Positions 20,258-31,866 are shown, counted from the first letter of the stretch. The stretch is DNA of 64,000 nt from Ophiostoma sp. CBS 140.51 (GCA_029298735.1 JANSLP010000010.1:243078-307077); one strand, 5' to 3'. Notes: generated by a model from the letters alone, not told the origin. Numbers and translations: made by a program.

Positions 20258-21221
20258 TTTGGTGGCAATGGCTTTCGTAGATACCCAGGACTGAGGATGC
20301 AGTCAGACGGACATGTCAAGAATTCACGACGAGAAGGGCATCGTTTTATTTTGAAGAAAATCGTGGAGCTGGCAATGAAAAAAAATGGCAGATAGCTGTG
20401 CATCAGGCACACCCGGAGCCAGGAACGAGAATGGCGTTACGCATCAATGGTAACGACCAGCGAAGACTTTATTTTGGTGACAAGCCACACAGGAACGTCA
20501 AAAAGGGGTTGTGTTTTCTTTCCAATAAATCGGTCGGGCCGTTGAGCAAAGTTGATTTTGACTGGCCGATGATGTTCGGCTGAAATTGAAGGCGCCGAAT
20601 CTTGTCCTGTTCTAGCATAGCACCGTCCCTCACCTTTCCGCATCGGCTCATCAAATTATGCAGTTTTCTCGTGTTGCTACCTTTCATGCAACGGTGGCAT
20701 TTATTGATTTTCCTGGGGATGTTCGCATACAGTTCCTGCAGGTCGTAGACAGAAAAAGCAATTTCAGAGGATGAGAACAGTGAAAGAAGTCTAGCTTTTT
20801 ATTCATACGCGTATGGAAAGAAAGTGCGAGCAGCACAACCAAAACAGGAGTGTCAATATGATCTGTTGCTGTATGTCATTGCTTCAAACCCATTGGCCAG
20901 CATACTGTAAAATTTCAAGACTCAAACTCAAATCCATACAATAAGCCGTGAGAGGAAACTTATGATCTCAAAGAAATAAAGAATTATAACTATGTCATCC
21001 AACAGGCTTTTATTTGATTTTCTGGTGCATGTTGTGACCGCTGCCCAGACCTTGGCGGAGGATGTTCCCGGCGCAGCAAAAGCTTGAGCTCTGTTTGGGT
21101 TGGGTCTTCTGACCAGCAAAACGGTCCAATGCGACCTTGCAAACATGTCACCGATCTTTCCCAAACAACTTAGCTTTCCGATATTTCCTCAATTTTTATT
21201 TTGTCATAGTATCCAACTGTT
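20258..21221. other. Intergenic region
   Basis: About 1 kb between the promoter of the mucin-like gene and the 3' end of the M20 hydrolase gene. It is moderately AT-rich. No supported exon, RNA gene or repeat. Confidence 0.55.
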
Positions 21222-22508
21222 CTACCTCTTCGTTTTGTCCTCTTCAAAGTCTGCTCTCGCGCCCTCCATGATTTTATCGTCCACCATCAAGTCCCACCCT
21301 GTCAGGGCCAGTCCCTTGCCACAACGAATTGCGCTCTGGAAAGCCTCGGGTGTACCCGACGCAGCGGTAAAGCTCGGGTGGTGACCGCTCACATCGTCTG
21401 GACAGGGAATGCCAAAGAAGGCGTGCAATCCTGGCATCTCGTACGTCACATTGCCCATGTCCGTACTCGCACTCATCGGCTCGTCGGCGGTCTGCCGGAT
21501 CGCTTCGCCGTAGCGGGCCATGTTGACCACGTACCGTGCATTGATGGTGTCGTTGAGCCGCGTATCAAGGTACGGCAGCTCTTTTTCGTAATTGACCGTA
21601 CAGCCCGTGGCGACGGCCGCGCCCTCCAGACATTTAATGACCCGGTCTTGCAGCGACCGCGCACCGCCGTACGTTGGGCTCCGCGTGGCAAACTGCACGC
21701 GCGTGTGCGGTGGGATGACATTGCCGACTTTGGGCGCGTCCAAGATGCAGGCATGGATGCGCTGTTCTGGCCGGATCTGTTGACGCAGCATGGCCGCACT
21801 GGTGTACGCCGAGACCAGAGCGTCCAGCGCGTTGATGCCGTCCCATGGGTTGCCGCCGGCATGAGCAGGTTTGCCAATAAAATCGGCGACAACGGCGGTG
21901 CGAGAAATGGTGGCCCAGCCGGCGGTGCCCGTGTATTGTGGGCTGCCATGTGTCGTACTTGAACTAGGATGGGCCATAAGACAGGCGTCAGCACCTTTGT
22001 AGGCACCCGCTTCGAGCAGTTTGACTTTACCGGCGCCGCCCTCTTCTGCAGGGGTACCCAAAAGCCTGACACGGCCCGAGACGTCGGGAGACGCTTGGAG
22101 GGCCGCACACAAAGAAAGGTAGGCCACAATGCCAGAAATGGCAATCAGGTTGTGGCCACAAGCATGGCCGATGCCTGGAAGAGCATCGTACTCGGCATTG
22201 AAGACGACTTCCTGGCCGTCTGTTCCTTGCTCAAAGACGGCCTCGAAGCTTGTGTTGATGCCATAGGCGTGTTCTATCACATTGTGACCTAGCGATTTGA
22301 GGAGTACGACAATGGTATCGTGGGCGACGACTTCTTCGTAACAGAGTTCGGGGTGGTCGTAGATTGTGCGGTTGACAGCGAGAATTTGGGGTTCGAGTTG
22401 GGAGATGGCAGTGTCGACAACTGTCTGAGGGTGGTTTGTGCTGTTAAGTTTAGGGATTGCTGGAGCTGTCTCAACGACAGGCCCCTGGACTGTCGTGACG
22501 ATGGTCAT
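21222..22508 (-). CDS. M20-family amidohydrolase (PM20D2 / AbgB-like)
   Basis: 428 residues, single exon. It shows the M20 metallopeptidase pattern: AEYDALPGIGHACGHN at residues 105-120 (metal-binding Asp and His), GTPAEEGGAGK at 151-161 (catalytic and metal Glu), a dimerisation insert with DFIGKPAHAGGNPWDGINALDAL, and a late STDMGNVTYEMPGLHAFF with the last metal His. This version matches the aminobenzoyl-glutamate hydrolase/PM20D2 branch rather than ArgE or carboxypeptidase S. Likely cytosolic hydrolysis of an N-acyl or dipeptide-like amide, releasing an amino acid. It is divergent from a Zn2Cys6 regulator and close to a DAL5-type permease, suggesting an inducible scavenging unit. Confidence 0.86.
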   Translation of the reverse strand: MTIVTTVQGPVVETAPAIPKLNSTNHPQTVVDTAISQLEPQILAVNRTIYDHPELCYEEVVAHDTIVVLLKSLGHNVIEHAYGINTSFEAVFEQGTDGQEVVFNAEYDALPGIGHACGHNLIAISGIVAYLSLCAALQASPDVSGRVRLLGTPAEEGGAGKVKLLEAGAYKGADACLMAHPSSSTTHGSPQYTGTAGWATISRTAVVADFIGKPAHAGGNPWDGINALDALVSAYTSAAMLRQQIRPEQRIHACILDAPKVGNVIPPHTRVQFATRSPTYGGARSLQDRVIKCLEGAAVATGCTVNYEKELPYLDTRLNDTINARYVVNMARYGEAIRQTADEPMSASTDMGNVTYEMPGLHAFFGIPCPDDVSGHHPSFTAASGTPEAFQSAIRCGKGLALTGWDLMVDDKIMEGARADFEEDKTKR

Positions 22509-23058
22509 GATGGTGTATGATGAGGTGTTGTTTGTAGGAGTAGGTGTGGGTCGAGAGAATCGTGTTTCCTTCGGCGTTCACTCGTTTGCTTGTTTCGTTT
22601 TTGGTTAGACAACGCAGCCAGCTGTACACCACAAACTGACAAGATAACACGGAAATCGTTCATTTAAAGACACGACCGGCTTCGCATCACATCATCACGA
22701 GGGTTGATATGCAGCTTCCATCGGAAATGCCAAGATCCTGCCACTAACACGAACTAGCACTGGGTGGATACAACTGTAGGCGACAGCCGAGTGCGGGGAT
22801 TTCTTTATCTTTTAGAAGCTTTTCCGCAGTCTTTTAGTCTTTTCCCGCTTTCATTCTCCAGCGTTGCGTGTGAGACTTAGCGGCCGACTGTCGAGTCGCG
22901 GTTGTCGACTGCCGACTGCCGACTGCCAGGCAATTAAAACCTGCGTGTGCCCACGTTATCAACGGGAGATGTTAATGGAGACTTACCACAATCCACCACA
23001 GAAATATTCATTTCACTACCGTCTTTGTGTACGTGACCTCTCACAGACGACAGCCGAG
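22509..23058. promoter_or_regulatory. Shared divergent promoter of M20 hydrolase and Zn2Cys6 regulator
   Basis: A 550-bp interval between two divergent start codons. It contains two GATA-type (HGATAR) hexamers, AGATAA at 22642-22647 and its complement at 22805-22810, the consensus for AreA/NIT2 nitrogen regulators. GACTGCC is repeated tandemly at about 22,900-22,927. Two GATA sites in this length is near chance expectation, so regulation is only suggested. Confidence 0.4.
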
Positions 23059-24978
23059 ATGTCTTCAGCTGCCAGAGAAGGACGAGGCCGTGGTGCCCCA
23101 CGATCACGAAATGGTATCCACTTCCACGTTGTCTGACAATGACAGGATTCCCGATAGACGATCTGACGAGTGCCGAGATGACGAGATGATGAGATGAGAC
23201 GCTGACTTTTTTCTGACAATTCCAGGCTGCTGGACATGCCGAGAACGCAAAGTCAAGTGCGACGAACAGACACCGTCGTGTCACCGCTGCACACATGCCG
23301 GCCGGGACTGCACATATGCCGTACCGCCAGGACGACTGAAGCGGGTCTTGAAGACGCCGTCTGTGTCGACAGCAGCCTCTCCTGGCTCGGTGGCATCCCC
23401 TGTCGCTGCTCGAGGCACACCAGCCATAACATCACCACTCTCGTCGGCTACAAACGACGACGCCACCAATGACCACATTATCCGCTACTACAAGGAGCAG
23501 TACCTGTCCTTCTTGATGACCAAGTCGCCCGAATGGTCGTTTGTGTCGGGTATCGTCTATCTAGGACGGACAAACTCGGCTGTCATGAGTTTGATTATGG
23601 CCAATGTGCAATTCCAAGCATCGGGTGTCCAACTGCTACCACCGTCTCCCCACGACTACCGTCTGCAGGCCCTGCAGCACTACCAGAGTGGACTTCACGA
23701 TTTCTCGGCATTGGTTGCATCAGGAGAATACGATCCACTGACGTTGCTGAGTGCCCTCTTTCTGCTCGTCCAGTTTGAGCTCCGACACTCCGACCATGTC
23801 GACGGTATTAAGAGCCATCTGCAAGCCTTTGGCGCTGCCATTTTGGCCTATGGAGGTAGCCTAATCCCGGGACTGCGACGGGATGGTGAGTCTCCCAATA
23901 TTCCCTACCACAACGTCTTAAATAGACTCGGTCTCTGGCTGGTATATATGGACGCCGTCGCTTCAACATGGGACTTGGGCGGAGCAGTCCTCGACGGCGT
24001 CCTATCCTCATTTCCACCCGCCACCCTCGACCGCGTCTTTTCCGAGTCGCGCGAGGCCGGACAAGAAATCTGGGGTGCATCATACCCGACGGCCGAGGCG
24101 CTGGACGACCTGCAGAACCGGCCCGCCTTCGACCTGTACCATGCGGCCCATTTGCTGCGGTACAACGTGGCGCGCTACAGGCGGGCCGTAAATGATCAGA
24201 CTCAAGAAGAAAGCACTGAAGGTCTCCAGCAGACCATTGAAGAAATGATTGCCAAACTGTATCGGGTACGTAACTGACTCGTGGGTGCATGAAAATCAAA
24301 GAAAAAGGGAGCCTGTTGAGATGAGATGGATTTGGTGATGCCGCAATTGCAGGGAACCTTACTAGATGTTAGCGTCACAGGTGCTAATGTCCATTGTTAC
24401 CGACCCGCACGCGCTGTAACCCGCTGTAACACCCCGTACACTGCAACCACTAACACCGTCAACAGGACCACAATCTTCTCCTCCAGATCGCCGCACAATG
24501 GCCAGAACGGGCGACGGCCGCCGATGCACCAACACCGACGAGTCCAGTATCTCGCATTGTGTTGAACTTGCATTTTATCGTGCCATTCTTTCTGGCATCC
24601 GTTGTCGAGTTTGACTGCATTGTCAACCACCAGTCGTCACCAACATCTCCGTCTTCTTCTCCACCATCAGCAAGTCTTCCACGCACGACGGCCGCCATCA
24701 ACGATATTATCAACATCGCCGCCATTGTGCACGAAACAGAGCAGCCCAATGCCATGTGCCGTCTTGCGTGGCCACTGTTTGTCGCCACAACGAGTGCTCC
24801 GCCATCCACAAGTTTTGCCCATCAGTCGTGGATTCTCGGCCGGTTTGCCGCCCTTTCACAATTTGGCACAAACTACAGTCGCGCTCATTCTCTGCTGAAA
24901 GAAGTAATTCGAGAACAGCGCATAACGGGGAGTCGTGTGCCTTACCGGAAGTGGATCAAGGACAAGTTTATCTTGTAA
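23059..24978 (+). CDS. Zn2Cys6 (Gal4-type) transcription factor, putative cluster regulator
   Basis: Exons 23059-23113, 23226-24265 and 24466-24978; 535 residues. Intron 1 (GTATCC donor, CTGAC branch, CCAG acceptor) joins ...RSRNG to CWTC. For exon 3 I chose the acceptor at 24465, which follows CACTAAC and adds DHNLLLQ in frame; an alternative acceptor at 24486 also keeps frame. The zinc cluster is C20-x2-C23-x6-C30-x6-C37-x2-C40-x6-C47. The rest is the helical fungal transcription factor domain 2-type region (QALQHYQSGL, LTLLSALFLLVQFELRH). Nuclear. Its divergent placement next to the amidohydrolase, with a permease downstream, makes it the likely local regulator of both. Confidence 0.8.
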
Positions 24979-25310
24979 TGGACGTACGACGTTCGGAGTA
25001 GTGGAAGTGGAGATACCCGACTGGCGAGAGCCGAGTGTCGAGGTCCAAGACTTGCCAAGATACTGCACCCGCTTCACTTAGATAGTGCCATTCCATTTTC
25101 AGCCTTCTCGTGGGGAAGTCCTTGCCGTCAACAGATAGGCTATCGACATGCGCTCCCGGCAGGCTACAGACGGCAATTATCAGACCCGGGGTCGTGGTAT
25201 ATATCAAGAGTATGGGCCTTCGATGTTTTGTTGGCGATCACTCATCACGAACACAGCATCACGACCACATCTTAACATCACCCTGTAACAATTAGCCTTC
25301 ACTCCCCATC
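24979..25310 (+). promoter_or_regulatory. Promoter of the DAL5-type permease
   Basis: 332 bp containing three HGATAR motifs (AGATAG at 25080-25085, AGATAG at 25133-25138, TGATAA on the minus strand at 25177-25182). This is somewhat more than the one expected by chance, and fits nitrogen-regulated expression of a permease. Confidence 0.4.
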
Positions 25311-26823
25311 ATGGAAAAAGAAGTCGCCACCGAGGCTGTGACCTCCAAGGGCGAGGTAAGCTTGCCTGTCGATGCCGTCGATCTAGCTCTCAACAAGCGC
25401 GTTCTACAGAAGCTTGATATGAGGTAGGTCATTACAATGTTATCCAGTCCTCTCTCTTAATTTTTTTTTAAACACTAACGATTCCAGACTTGTCCCCCTC
25501 CTCTGTGTGTGCTACATGCTGCAGTTCCTCGACAAGTCGTCGCTGAGCTATGCCGCCCTGCTGTCCATCTCCAAAGACCTGGGCCTCGTCGGCCAGCAGT
25601 ACTCCTGGGCATCGTCCGTCTTTTACTTCGGCTACTTGGCCATGAGTTACCCAACGTCATACATGATTGTCAAGTTCCCCATTGGCAAGTATGTCTCCGT
25701 CACCGTCATCGTCTGGTCGGCCATTATCATGCTGCATGCTGCCTGCTCCAACTTTGGCGGTATTATGACGGTACGCTTCTTCCTGGGTGTCGCCGAGGCT
25801 GCCGTCGCTCCCTCCTTCAGTATTCTGATTGGCACGTTCTACCGTCGTGACGAGCAAGCCTTGCGCCAGTGCTTCTGGTTCGTCGGGAATGCTCTCGCCG
25901 GAGTCTTTGGCGGTCTTATCAGCTACGGCGTGGCACACATTACGACCGGTTTCGAGCCGTGGAAGATTTTGTTCTTGCTGTTTGGCGGCTGCACCATTGT
26001 CTGGGGCTGTGTCATGCTCTTCTTCTTGCCCAGTGCCCCCGCCACCAGCACCTTTTTAACGGAGGAAGAGCGCGAGGCGGCCGTCACGCGTCTGCAGACG
26101 AGCACAACTGTCTCCGTCGTCCACGAATACAAGATACATCAGGTCGTCGAGGCGCTGCTGGACCCCCAGACTTGGCTCTTGGTGGTGTACACATTTGCCA
26201 TCAACATTCCCAACGGCGGTCTCGTCAGTTTTGGCTCGCTGATTGTCAGCGGTTTTGGCTTTTCGACGCTCCGCACTCTGATCCTGCAAATCCCGGTGGC
26301 CTGCTCCCAAATCTTCTGGATCCTGTTGGCGGCCGCTCTCACGACGTTTATCAAGCGCGCCCGTCTCGCCACCATGATTCTGATGGTCGTTTTCAGTGTT
26401 GTTGGCACAGCCATGATGTTTGCCATTGACCCGGTCCACAAGGCTGCTCGCTTGGCTGGTTTCTGTCTGACTGTCGCCTATGTCGCCAACCTGCCACTCT
26501 CCCTAGCTGTGGTCACATCCAACGTCGCCGGCTACACCAAAAAGACAGTCGTGCTGGCCATGGTGTTCATCGCCTACTGTGTCGGCAACATTGCCGGCCC
26601 GCAATTCTTCAAGTCGAGCCAGGCACCAGGCTACCGGTCGGGCCTGATTGCCGGTGTCTGCGGCTTTGGTGTCTCGCTGCTGTGCCTTGTCCTGTTGACA
26701 GCCTACTACATCGGGCAGAACAAGCAACGCGACAATGAGGGCGCCATCGTGGCTGGCGAACAAGAGATCCTTGTCGACGACCAGACCGATAAGCAGCACC
26801 GTGGGTTCCGATACATGTTGTAG
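25311..26823 (+). CDS. MFS transporter, anion:cation symporter family (DAL5/allantoate permease-like)
   Basis: Exons 25311-25423 and 25488-26823 (GTAGGT donor, CTAAC branch, CCAG acceptor); 482 residues, normal for the family. The N-terminal tail is acidic, then KRVLQKLDMRLVPLLCVCYMLQFLDKSSLSYA forms TM1 with the Asp-Lys signature of this family. RFFLGVAEAAVAPSF is the TM4 motif. About 12 hydrophobic segments are visible, with a central loop at residues 210-245. The C-terminus ends in FRYML, as is usual for DAL5 relatives. These carriers take up allantoate, ureidosuccinate, dipeptides, nicotinate or related carboxylates across the plasma membrane. It sits next to the M20 hydrolase and its regulator, so the substrate may be the amide that enzyme cleaves. 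Confidence 0.87.
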
Positions 26824-26898
26824 AGTGGGGGGAAAGAGGGTATTTTCGTTAAGTAGTATATCAATACATAGTCAAATTCTTAAAAGTATTGACTTCCA

Positions 26899-28011
26899 TC
26901 AAATGTCTTCAACCGGTTGTCCCCTCCTATTCAGTTCCCAGCGTACCGACTCGGCCAGAACCTCGTCGTGGTTGGCCACTGGCGCAAAACAAAGAAGACG
27001 CCGTGCCTTATCGATGCTGTACGAATGCGACTCGATGCAGTAGGACAGCGAAGCACTCGTCAGTTCTGTCGGCGGCTCTCTCGTGCCTAACGACAGCGCC
27101 CAAAACGACCACTCTGCAATAAAGACCACGCCAATCATAAGCCATGGCGGCAGCACCCAGATTTTGTCGAGAGCCTCCTTTCCTTTGGCCACGCCCCATA
27201 TGACACGGACATGGTGCCAGAACGGAACGGGCGAGCCGTCAGACAAGTTGAAAGCCTCGCCGGCCACGCCCTCTGAGCTGTCACCCAGCAGAGCCTTGGC
27301 TGCCAGGACATGCCCTGCGGCAACATTGTCCGCCGATGCCACCTCCATGAGGACCGTCTCTTTCTTCCCCTTCCCACTACCGAGCTGGACTAGTGGACCC
27401 TTTGCCGCCTCCAGCATCTCGTACAATCCTTGTGTGTGCCGTTCACCGTAGACATGCCCTGGCCGGAGGACGACCGTCTTGAGTTGGTCGCTGTTGGCTG
27501 CCCGCACCAGTCCATCCGCCACTGTTTTCGTGTAGCAGTACTCGCTCATCTTGGGTGGGCGGCGCCCTTCGCCCGAGTACACGTCGGTCCACAGCGGCTG
27601 GTTTTCAGTAGAATCGCTGTGCGGTGGGTCGGCATAGACGTCGACAGTGGATGTATACACAAAGGCTCTGACCGACGGAGACTCGGCTGCTGCACTCAGT
27701 AGTGTGGCGGTGCCGACGACATTGGTCGCGTGAAATTTGCTCTTGCGGTGCGAGGGCAGCGATGCCGGCGGCGAGGCCATATGGAACACAACATGCGGCT
27801 GCAGTTTATCGAGGAGTGTCTTGACAGCCGCGCTGTCGCTGACAGCACCCTGCGTGTAGGATGCAACGCCGTCGACGCGGTTGTTTGACGTGTTGAGGTC
27901 AAAAATGTGAACGGGCTGGAGGGATTCGTTGTCGTCTTGCAGAAGATGTCGCACGACGTGGTAGCCGAGAAAGCCACATCCGCCAATGACCAAACTGCCG
28001 CCGGTCGACAT
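26899..28011 (-). CDS. 3-beta-HSD / NAD-dependent epimerase family protein (ERG26-like sterol dehydrogenase)
   Basis: 370 residues, single exon. The Rossmann nucleotide-binding motif is GGCGFLG at residues 10-16, with D38 after the second strand favouring NAD(H). The catalytic Tyr-x3-Lys is Y158/K162. HMASPP, VYTSTVDVYAD, LRPGHVYGE and a hydrophobic C-terminal segment (WLMIGVVFIAEWSFWALSL, ~290-310) match the sterol-4-alpha-carboxylate 3-dehydrogenase/3-beta-HSD group. Bona fide Erg26 acts in C-4 demethylation in the ER; this may instead be one of the several fungal paralogues with other steroid or terpenoid substrates. It is convergent with the permease (76 bp between stops). Confidence 0.8.
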   Translation of the reverse strand: MSTGGSLVIGGCGFLGYHVVRHLLQDDNESLQPVHIFDLNTSNNRVDGVASYTQGAVSDSAAVKTLLDKLQPHVVFHMASPPASLPSHRKSKFHATNVVGTATLLSAAAESPSVRAFVYTSTVDVYADPPHSDSTENQPLWTDVYSGEGRRPPKMSEYCYTKTVADGLVRAANSDQLKTVVLRPGHVYGERHTQGLYEMLEAAKGPLVQLGSGKGKKETVLMEVASADNVAAGHVLAAKALLGDSSEGVAGEAFNLSDGSPVPFWHHVRVIWGVAKGKEALDKIWVLPPWLMIGVVFIAEWSFWALSLGTREPPTELTSASLSYCIESHSYSIDKARRLLCFAPVANHDEVLAESVRWELNRRGQPVEDI

Positions 28012-28689
28012 TGTGTGTGTGTGTAAGTCGATTGAATGTGAGTGGCGATGTCAGGTGAGGTCGTGTAAAGTGACGTTGAATTTGAGTGCAGTCGCTACTT
28101 CCTTTTCGTTTTCGTGTTTGTTTTTGCTGTTGCCCATCTTGTCGACTGTGCCCCGCGCACCTGCTGTATTTATTCGTATTCGATTGACGTTGCACATAAC
28201 TGGAAGGTGCATGTGCAAGGTAAGTCCGAGACAGACAAAACGTGCAAGGCCGTAGACAAGGAAGGAGCGGCCTTTTGAGTCTCTCCGTTGTGCGCAGGAA
28301 ATCATTGCTGTCTTTGGAATCGGATGGAAGAACAGCGCCGATGTGCACTAAAAGTCCGGGGGCAATTACAGGGGCTGAGTGTACATTAACACCGGCATGC
28401 TGCCCTGTTTACAGCAAGATACAGCGGACTTTGTGCCATCCCGGGTATTTTTGCAGTTCAAAGCTGTGGAATACGAGATGCAGAAAGCAAGTAAACAAGA
28501 GTTGGTTAGATCAAAATGCAAAGTCGAAGTACAACGTACACATGAAACAGTGAGAAACCTCATTGCACCGTCGGCTCAATCGATGTCTCTCCTGATAACT
28601 CTTCTGGTCAAAGCCGGCTTTCCATGCCGATTGCAGTGTATTTAGTGGAAATACCGCTGAAAAGCCCATAAATTCACCATACCTACCAT
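28012..28689. other. Intergenic region
   Basis: About 680 bp. The dehydrogenase promoter side carries a short GT repeat near 28,012-28,023. No gene seen. Confidence 0.5.
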
Positions 28690-30807
28690 CTAGTGGCCAG
28701 CGCCTTGAACGCGTCTCCCATTTCCACCATTCACTCCTCCAACACTCATCCCGTTCACAACATTTCCACCTCCGGCACCACCACCACTCACCCCACCCAA
28801 CGATGTCCCGTCGCTTCCAGCACCCATTGGCGACAATCGAGCCGACTTTGGATAACTGACAAGTCGACCATCCCCTTCCCCATCGATGATTTCCGGCCGT
28901 TGAAACATCTCGCCGCCTTGTTCCAAGACGGGAACACCAAATGTCCTGTTCTGCCACGCATTGTTTGGTGTTGATGGCTCGCCCAGTGCCATGCGCTGCA
29001 GGTGGAACTTGTCGTCCGTCTGACGCGCCGTTGCTGCAGGGCCGGCCTTGCTCACCTTGTCGACAATGAGGCCCAACAGCAGGCCAGCCAAAACGAGAAA
29101 AACGCTGACGCCGGCAATGATCATGATGCCTAGAAAGCTAAAGTTTTGCACGGCGCCCGTTATTTGGACGAGCTGCCCGCGACACTGGTCCTGGAAGGCC
29201 TGGTTGACGGCAATGTCGAACTGCGTCGGGTTTTGGGCCGACGACAGTGCCGAATATGGCGAATCGACATAAATGTATGGTCCGAGATCGTCACCATTCA
29301 CAGCATATGAGACCAGCGAAGCCTGGATCTTGGCAAGAGTGGTACCGAACCAGCCCTCGACCTCCATCTGCCACTGGTTGTCCGGAAGAGCCACCGACAC
29401 GCGCTGGCTCAGCAGGTTGGTGGCAAACAGCGCCGCCGCGCCCAGCCCGTTGACACTGTTGTACGTCCCCGCGCGGGCAATGGAGTCGATGATACGTTTG
29501 GCCGTGGCATACTGTGTGGCGTTGAACCCGGGCGTGTTGGCCACCAGCACGTCTTGCTGCAGCGTCTTGAGCCCGCCGGCCGGTGTGCAGGTGTTGCTGT
29601 TGGGGTTACACAAGGTGTACTGGTCGGCACAAATCATGGTGTTGACATAGCTGTTGGGCTTGTACAGCAGTTGGGTGGCGGTCAAGGGTTCTGTGCGGGA
29701 GCCGTTGGCCAAAAAGAAGGGATCGAAGACCGGCCCAAAGTACATCACCGAGTTTTGGCTAAAGAACAAAATAGTCATGTCTGCATCGTCTCGAGCCAGC
29801 TCGTCAATCGGCTGCCACACACTCGCCTCGGGGTTTTTTCCAAAAGAATACGCCGAGTCCATCATGTACGCCGTGCTCGTGTTGATGGTCTGGTCAATGT
29901 ACGAGTAGGTAAAGTCGCTCACGTTCGTCAGGGGTCCCAGATTATACAGCGTCGCCGTCAGGCCGCCGTCGACGTCGTCCACCACATTCACGAACCCCGT
30001 GTGGTCCAGCGGCGAGCATGTTGTAGACAGCGTCACTGTCACCCGGTCCTCCCTCTTGGCATTGATGCCAAACATCAGTTGCGAGTCCAGCTCGGGTGTT
30101 GTCAGAGACAAGGCACCATTGTGGCCGGGGATGCACATGTCGACCGCCGGGATGGGACACGCTGCCGCTATGTTCGGGGTGTACGGCAGTTTTGGCTGTA
30201 CAAACAGCGACTGTGACACTATTGGTGACGTCGTCTGGTTTTGGTAAAAGTCGGACATGTAGTTGCGCCCTTGTATGGTGTCGTTGAGCACTTTGGTGCC
30301 CCAGGCCGCAGCGGCGGCAAAACTCGTCGTGTCCGTCGTGTCTGGTATGACGAACCCGCAGTTGTCAGGCGCCACCCGCACAACGGAACTGGAATAGTCC
30401 TTATTGGCCACGTTGGACACAAAGATGCCTGCCACCGTGAACCCCGCCCAGGCCAGCAGGGGAGGAAGAGAAAAGCCAAGGGTACGTCCAAACAGTCGCC
30501 GCACACCTTTGCCCCGCCAGGCCACCATGGTCTTGCCCGCATCGCCCAGTGTCGACGTCGCGCTCGCCGTGTTTTGCAGGCTGGCCTGGTACTGCAGATC
30601 CAAAATTGTGGCGGTGTCCCCCCGACGCGCCCGCCAGCTGTGTAAGAAGAAAGCCAGGACCGACCAAAAACTGCTGCCGGCCAGCGTCACCGCCAGCGTA
30701 AGACCCGAGATCAAGTACCCACTGTACTTTAGCGACAGCGTCACCGTTTCATCCAATACGCGCGGCTCGGCATAGTTGTGCCAGTAGCCCGAAATAGCGT
30801 TGACCAT
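28690..30807 (-). CDS. Large fungal membrane protein with extracellular loop, unknown function
   Basis: 705 residues, single exon, ATG at 30807 (MVNAISGYW); the frame extends further upstream, but only to a non-ATG codon. Three hydrophobic segments stand near the N-terminus (SGYLISGLTLAVTLAGSSFW; SLPPLLAWAGFTVAGIFV). A ~450-residue region follows with many N-glycosylation sequons (NDT, NQT, NVS, NTS, NGS, NAT) and paired Cys, then one strong TM near the C-terminus (GIMIIAGVSVFLVLAGLLLG). The cytosolic tail is Gly-rich (GGVSGGGAGGG). The sequons place the central region on the extracellular or luminal side. I recognise this as a family common in filamentous ascomycetes but cannot name a function. 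Plasma-membrane sensor or scaffold is speculation. Confidence 0.7.
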   Translation of the reverse strand: MVNAISGYWHNYAEPRVLDETVTLSLKYSGYLISGLTLAVTLAGSSFWSVLAFFLHSWRARRGDTATILDLQYQASLQNTASATSTLGDAGKTMVAWRGKGVRRLFGRTLGFSLPPLLAWAGFTVAGIFVSNVANKDYSSSVVRVAPDNCGFVIPDTTDTTSFAAAAAWGTKVLNDTIQGRNYMSDFYQNQTTSPIVSQSLFVQPKLPYTPNIAAACPIPAVDMCIPGHNGALSLTTPELDSQLMFGINAKREDRVTVTLSTTCSPLDHTGFVNVVDDVDGGLTATLYNLGPLTNVSDFTYSYIDQTINTSTAYMMDSAYSFGKNPEASVWQPIDELARDDADMTILFFSQNSVMYFGPVFDPFFLANGSRTEPLTATQLLYKPNSYVNTMICADQYTLCNPNSNTCTPAGGLKTLQQDVLVANTPGFNATQYATAKRIIDSIARAGTYNSVNGLGAAALFATNLLSQRVSVALPDNQWQMEVEGWFGTTLAKIQASLVSYAVNGDDLGPYIYVDSPYSALSSAQNPTQFDIAVNQAFQDQCRGQLVQITGAVQNFSFLGIMIIAGVSVFLVLAGLLLGLIVDKVSKAGPAATARQTDDKFHLQRMALGEPSTPNNAWQNRTFGVPVLEQGGEMFQRPEIIDGEGDGRLVSYPKSARLSPMGAGSDGTSLGGVSGGGAGGGNVVNGMSVGGVNGGNGRRVQGAGH

Positions 30808-31866
30808 GGTGGTGGGATGAGAAAGGGAGGGAAATCGGTGCTCGAGTAAAAATTGCAGGGTATTATGTAACAAGTCGTAGTGTTCTATGTCGCAGAGGTG
30901 TGGATGTTGCGGCGCCGGAGCAGCCTCACAAACCAAACCCTGGGGAATGTAGGTGGCTTTTATCCTCCTGCATGCATGCTGCTGTCGTCCATTCTTGTCG
31001 ATATCGCAATGATTGCCCGCTTGAGTCGATCGTCGATGATGTTCGGAGTGCCATATGATTCCAAGTGCCGAAATGCCAGGCAGCTAGGCAGCCAGGCTGC
31101 AGGGCTGCCTCAAGAAAAAGAAAGCAGCATCTTTCACTCCTTCACCAGCTCGCGTATGTTCTGTGACGTTGTCACGAATCACGTTGGCAGTAGGGCGCCA
31201 CATGTTGAAAGATGTTTCCAGATCCAGTAAACGCACCCCCAAATTCAGCAAGGGCAGTCACGTCTCTCCATGTCGACTTTTATTTTTGGAAAGGCTAAGC
31301 TGCAAAGTGCACATCTGCCATAACTGGTAATCGAGGTAGACAAGGCGCATGGCACATACGGCACTCAGCATTGTCGGTACTGTCGGTATTGGCACTTCCC
31401 TCCACCAACTGGATGGTAGCGAGATACCAATGTGGTGGGTGTGGTGGGTGTAGGCAGCTGAGACAGAAATGACCAATCATTGTTGTCAACACCCTCCGCC
31501 TTGTCCACGCCACACAATATTTGGCGGGGGGCGATATGAACTCTTTCGAGTCAAAACTATGACAAAAAGAGCCGAAAGGATGCGACGACGGGATGTGCGG
31601 GCGGCAATATTTCGCAAAGAGCAAGATTTGATGGCAGAAGTGAGCTTAAATTAAAGGTAGGTCTAGTTGTTGTAAAAGGGGCTAAATAAACAAACATCTA
31701 ACATAGCCAAGACGAAATTGTACACATAGCTACCAATCATAAAGTAGCTATACAACACTCCTAACCTTCAAATCTTCGTCGTTGAAAAAAAGAATTAAAA
31801 TTATCATGCCAACATGCATCATCGTTTTGCAAGTCCTCTTCACCAAAACCTTACACTTCGTTCTAA
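30808..31866. other. Intergenic region
   Basis: About 1.06 kb between the membrane protein promoter and the 3' end of the hydrolase gene. No supported exon. A short direct repeat (AGGCAGCTAGGCAGCCAGGC) is at about 31,078-31,100. Confidence 0.5.
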
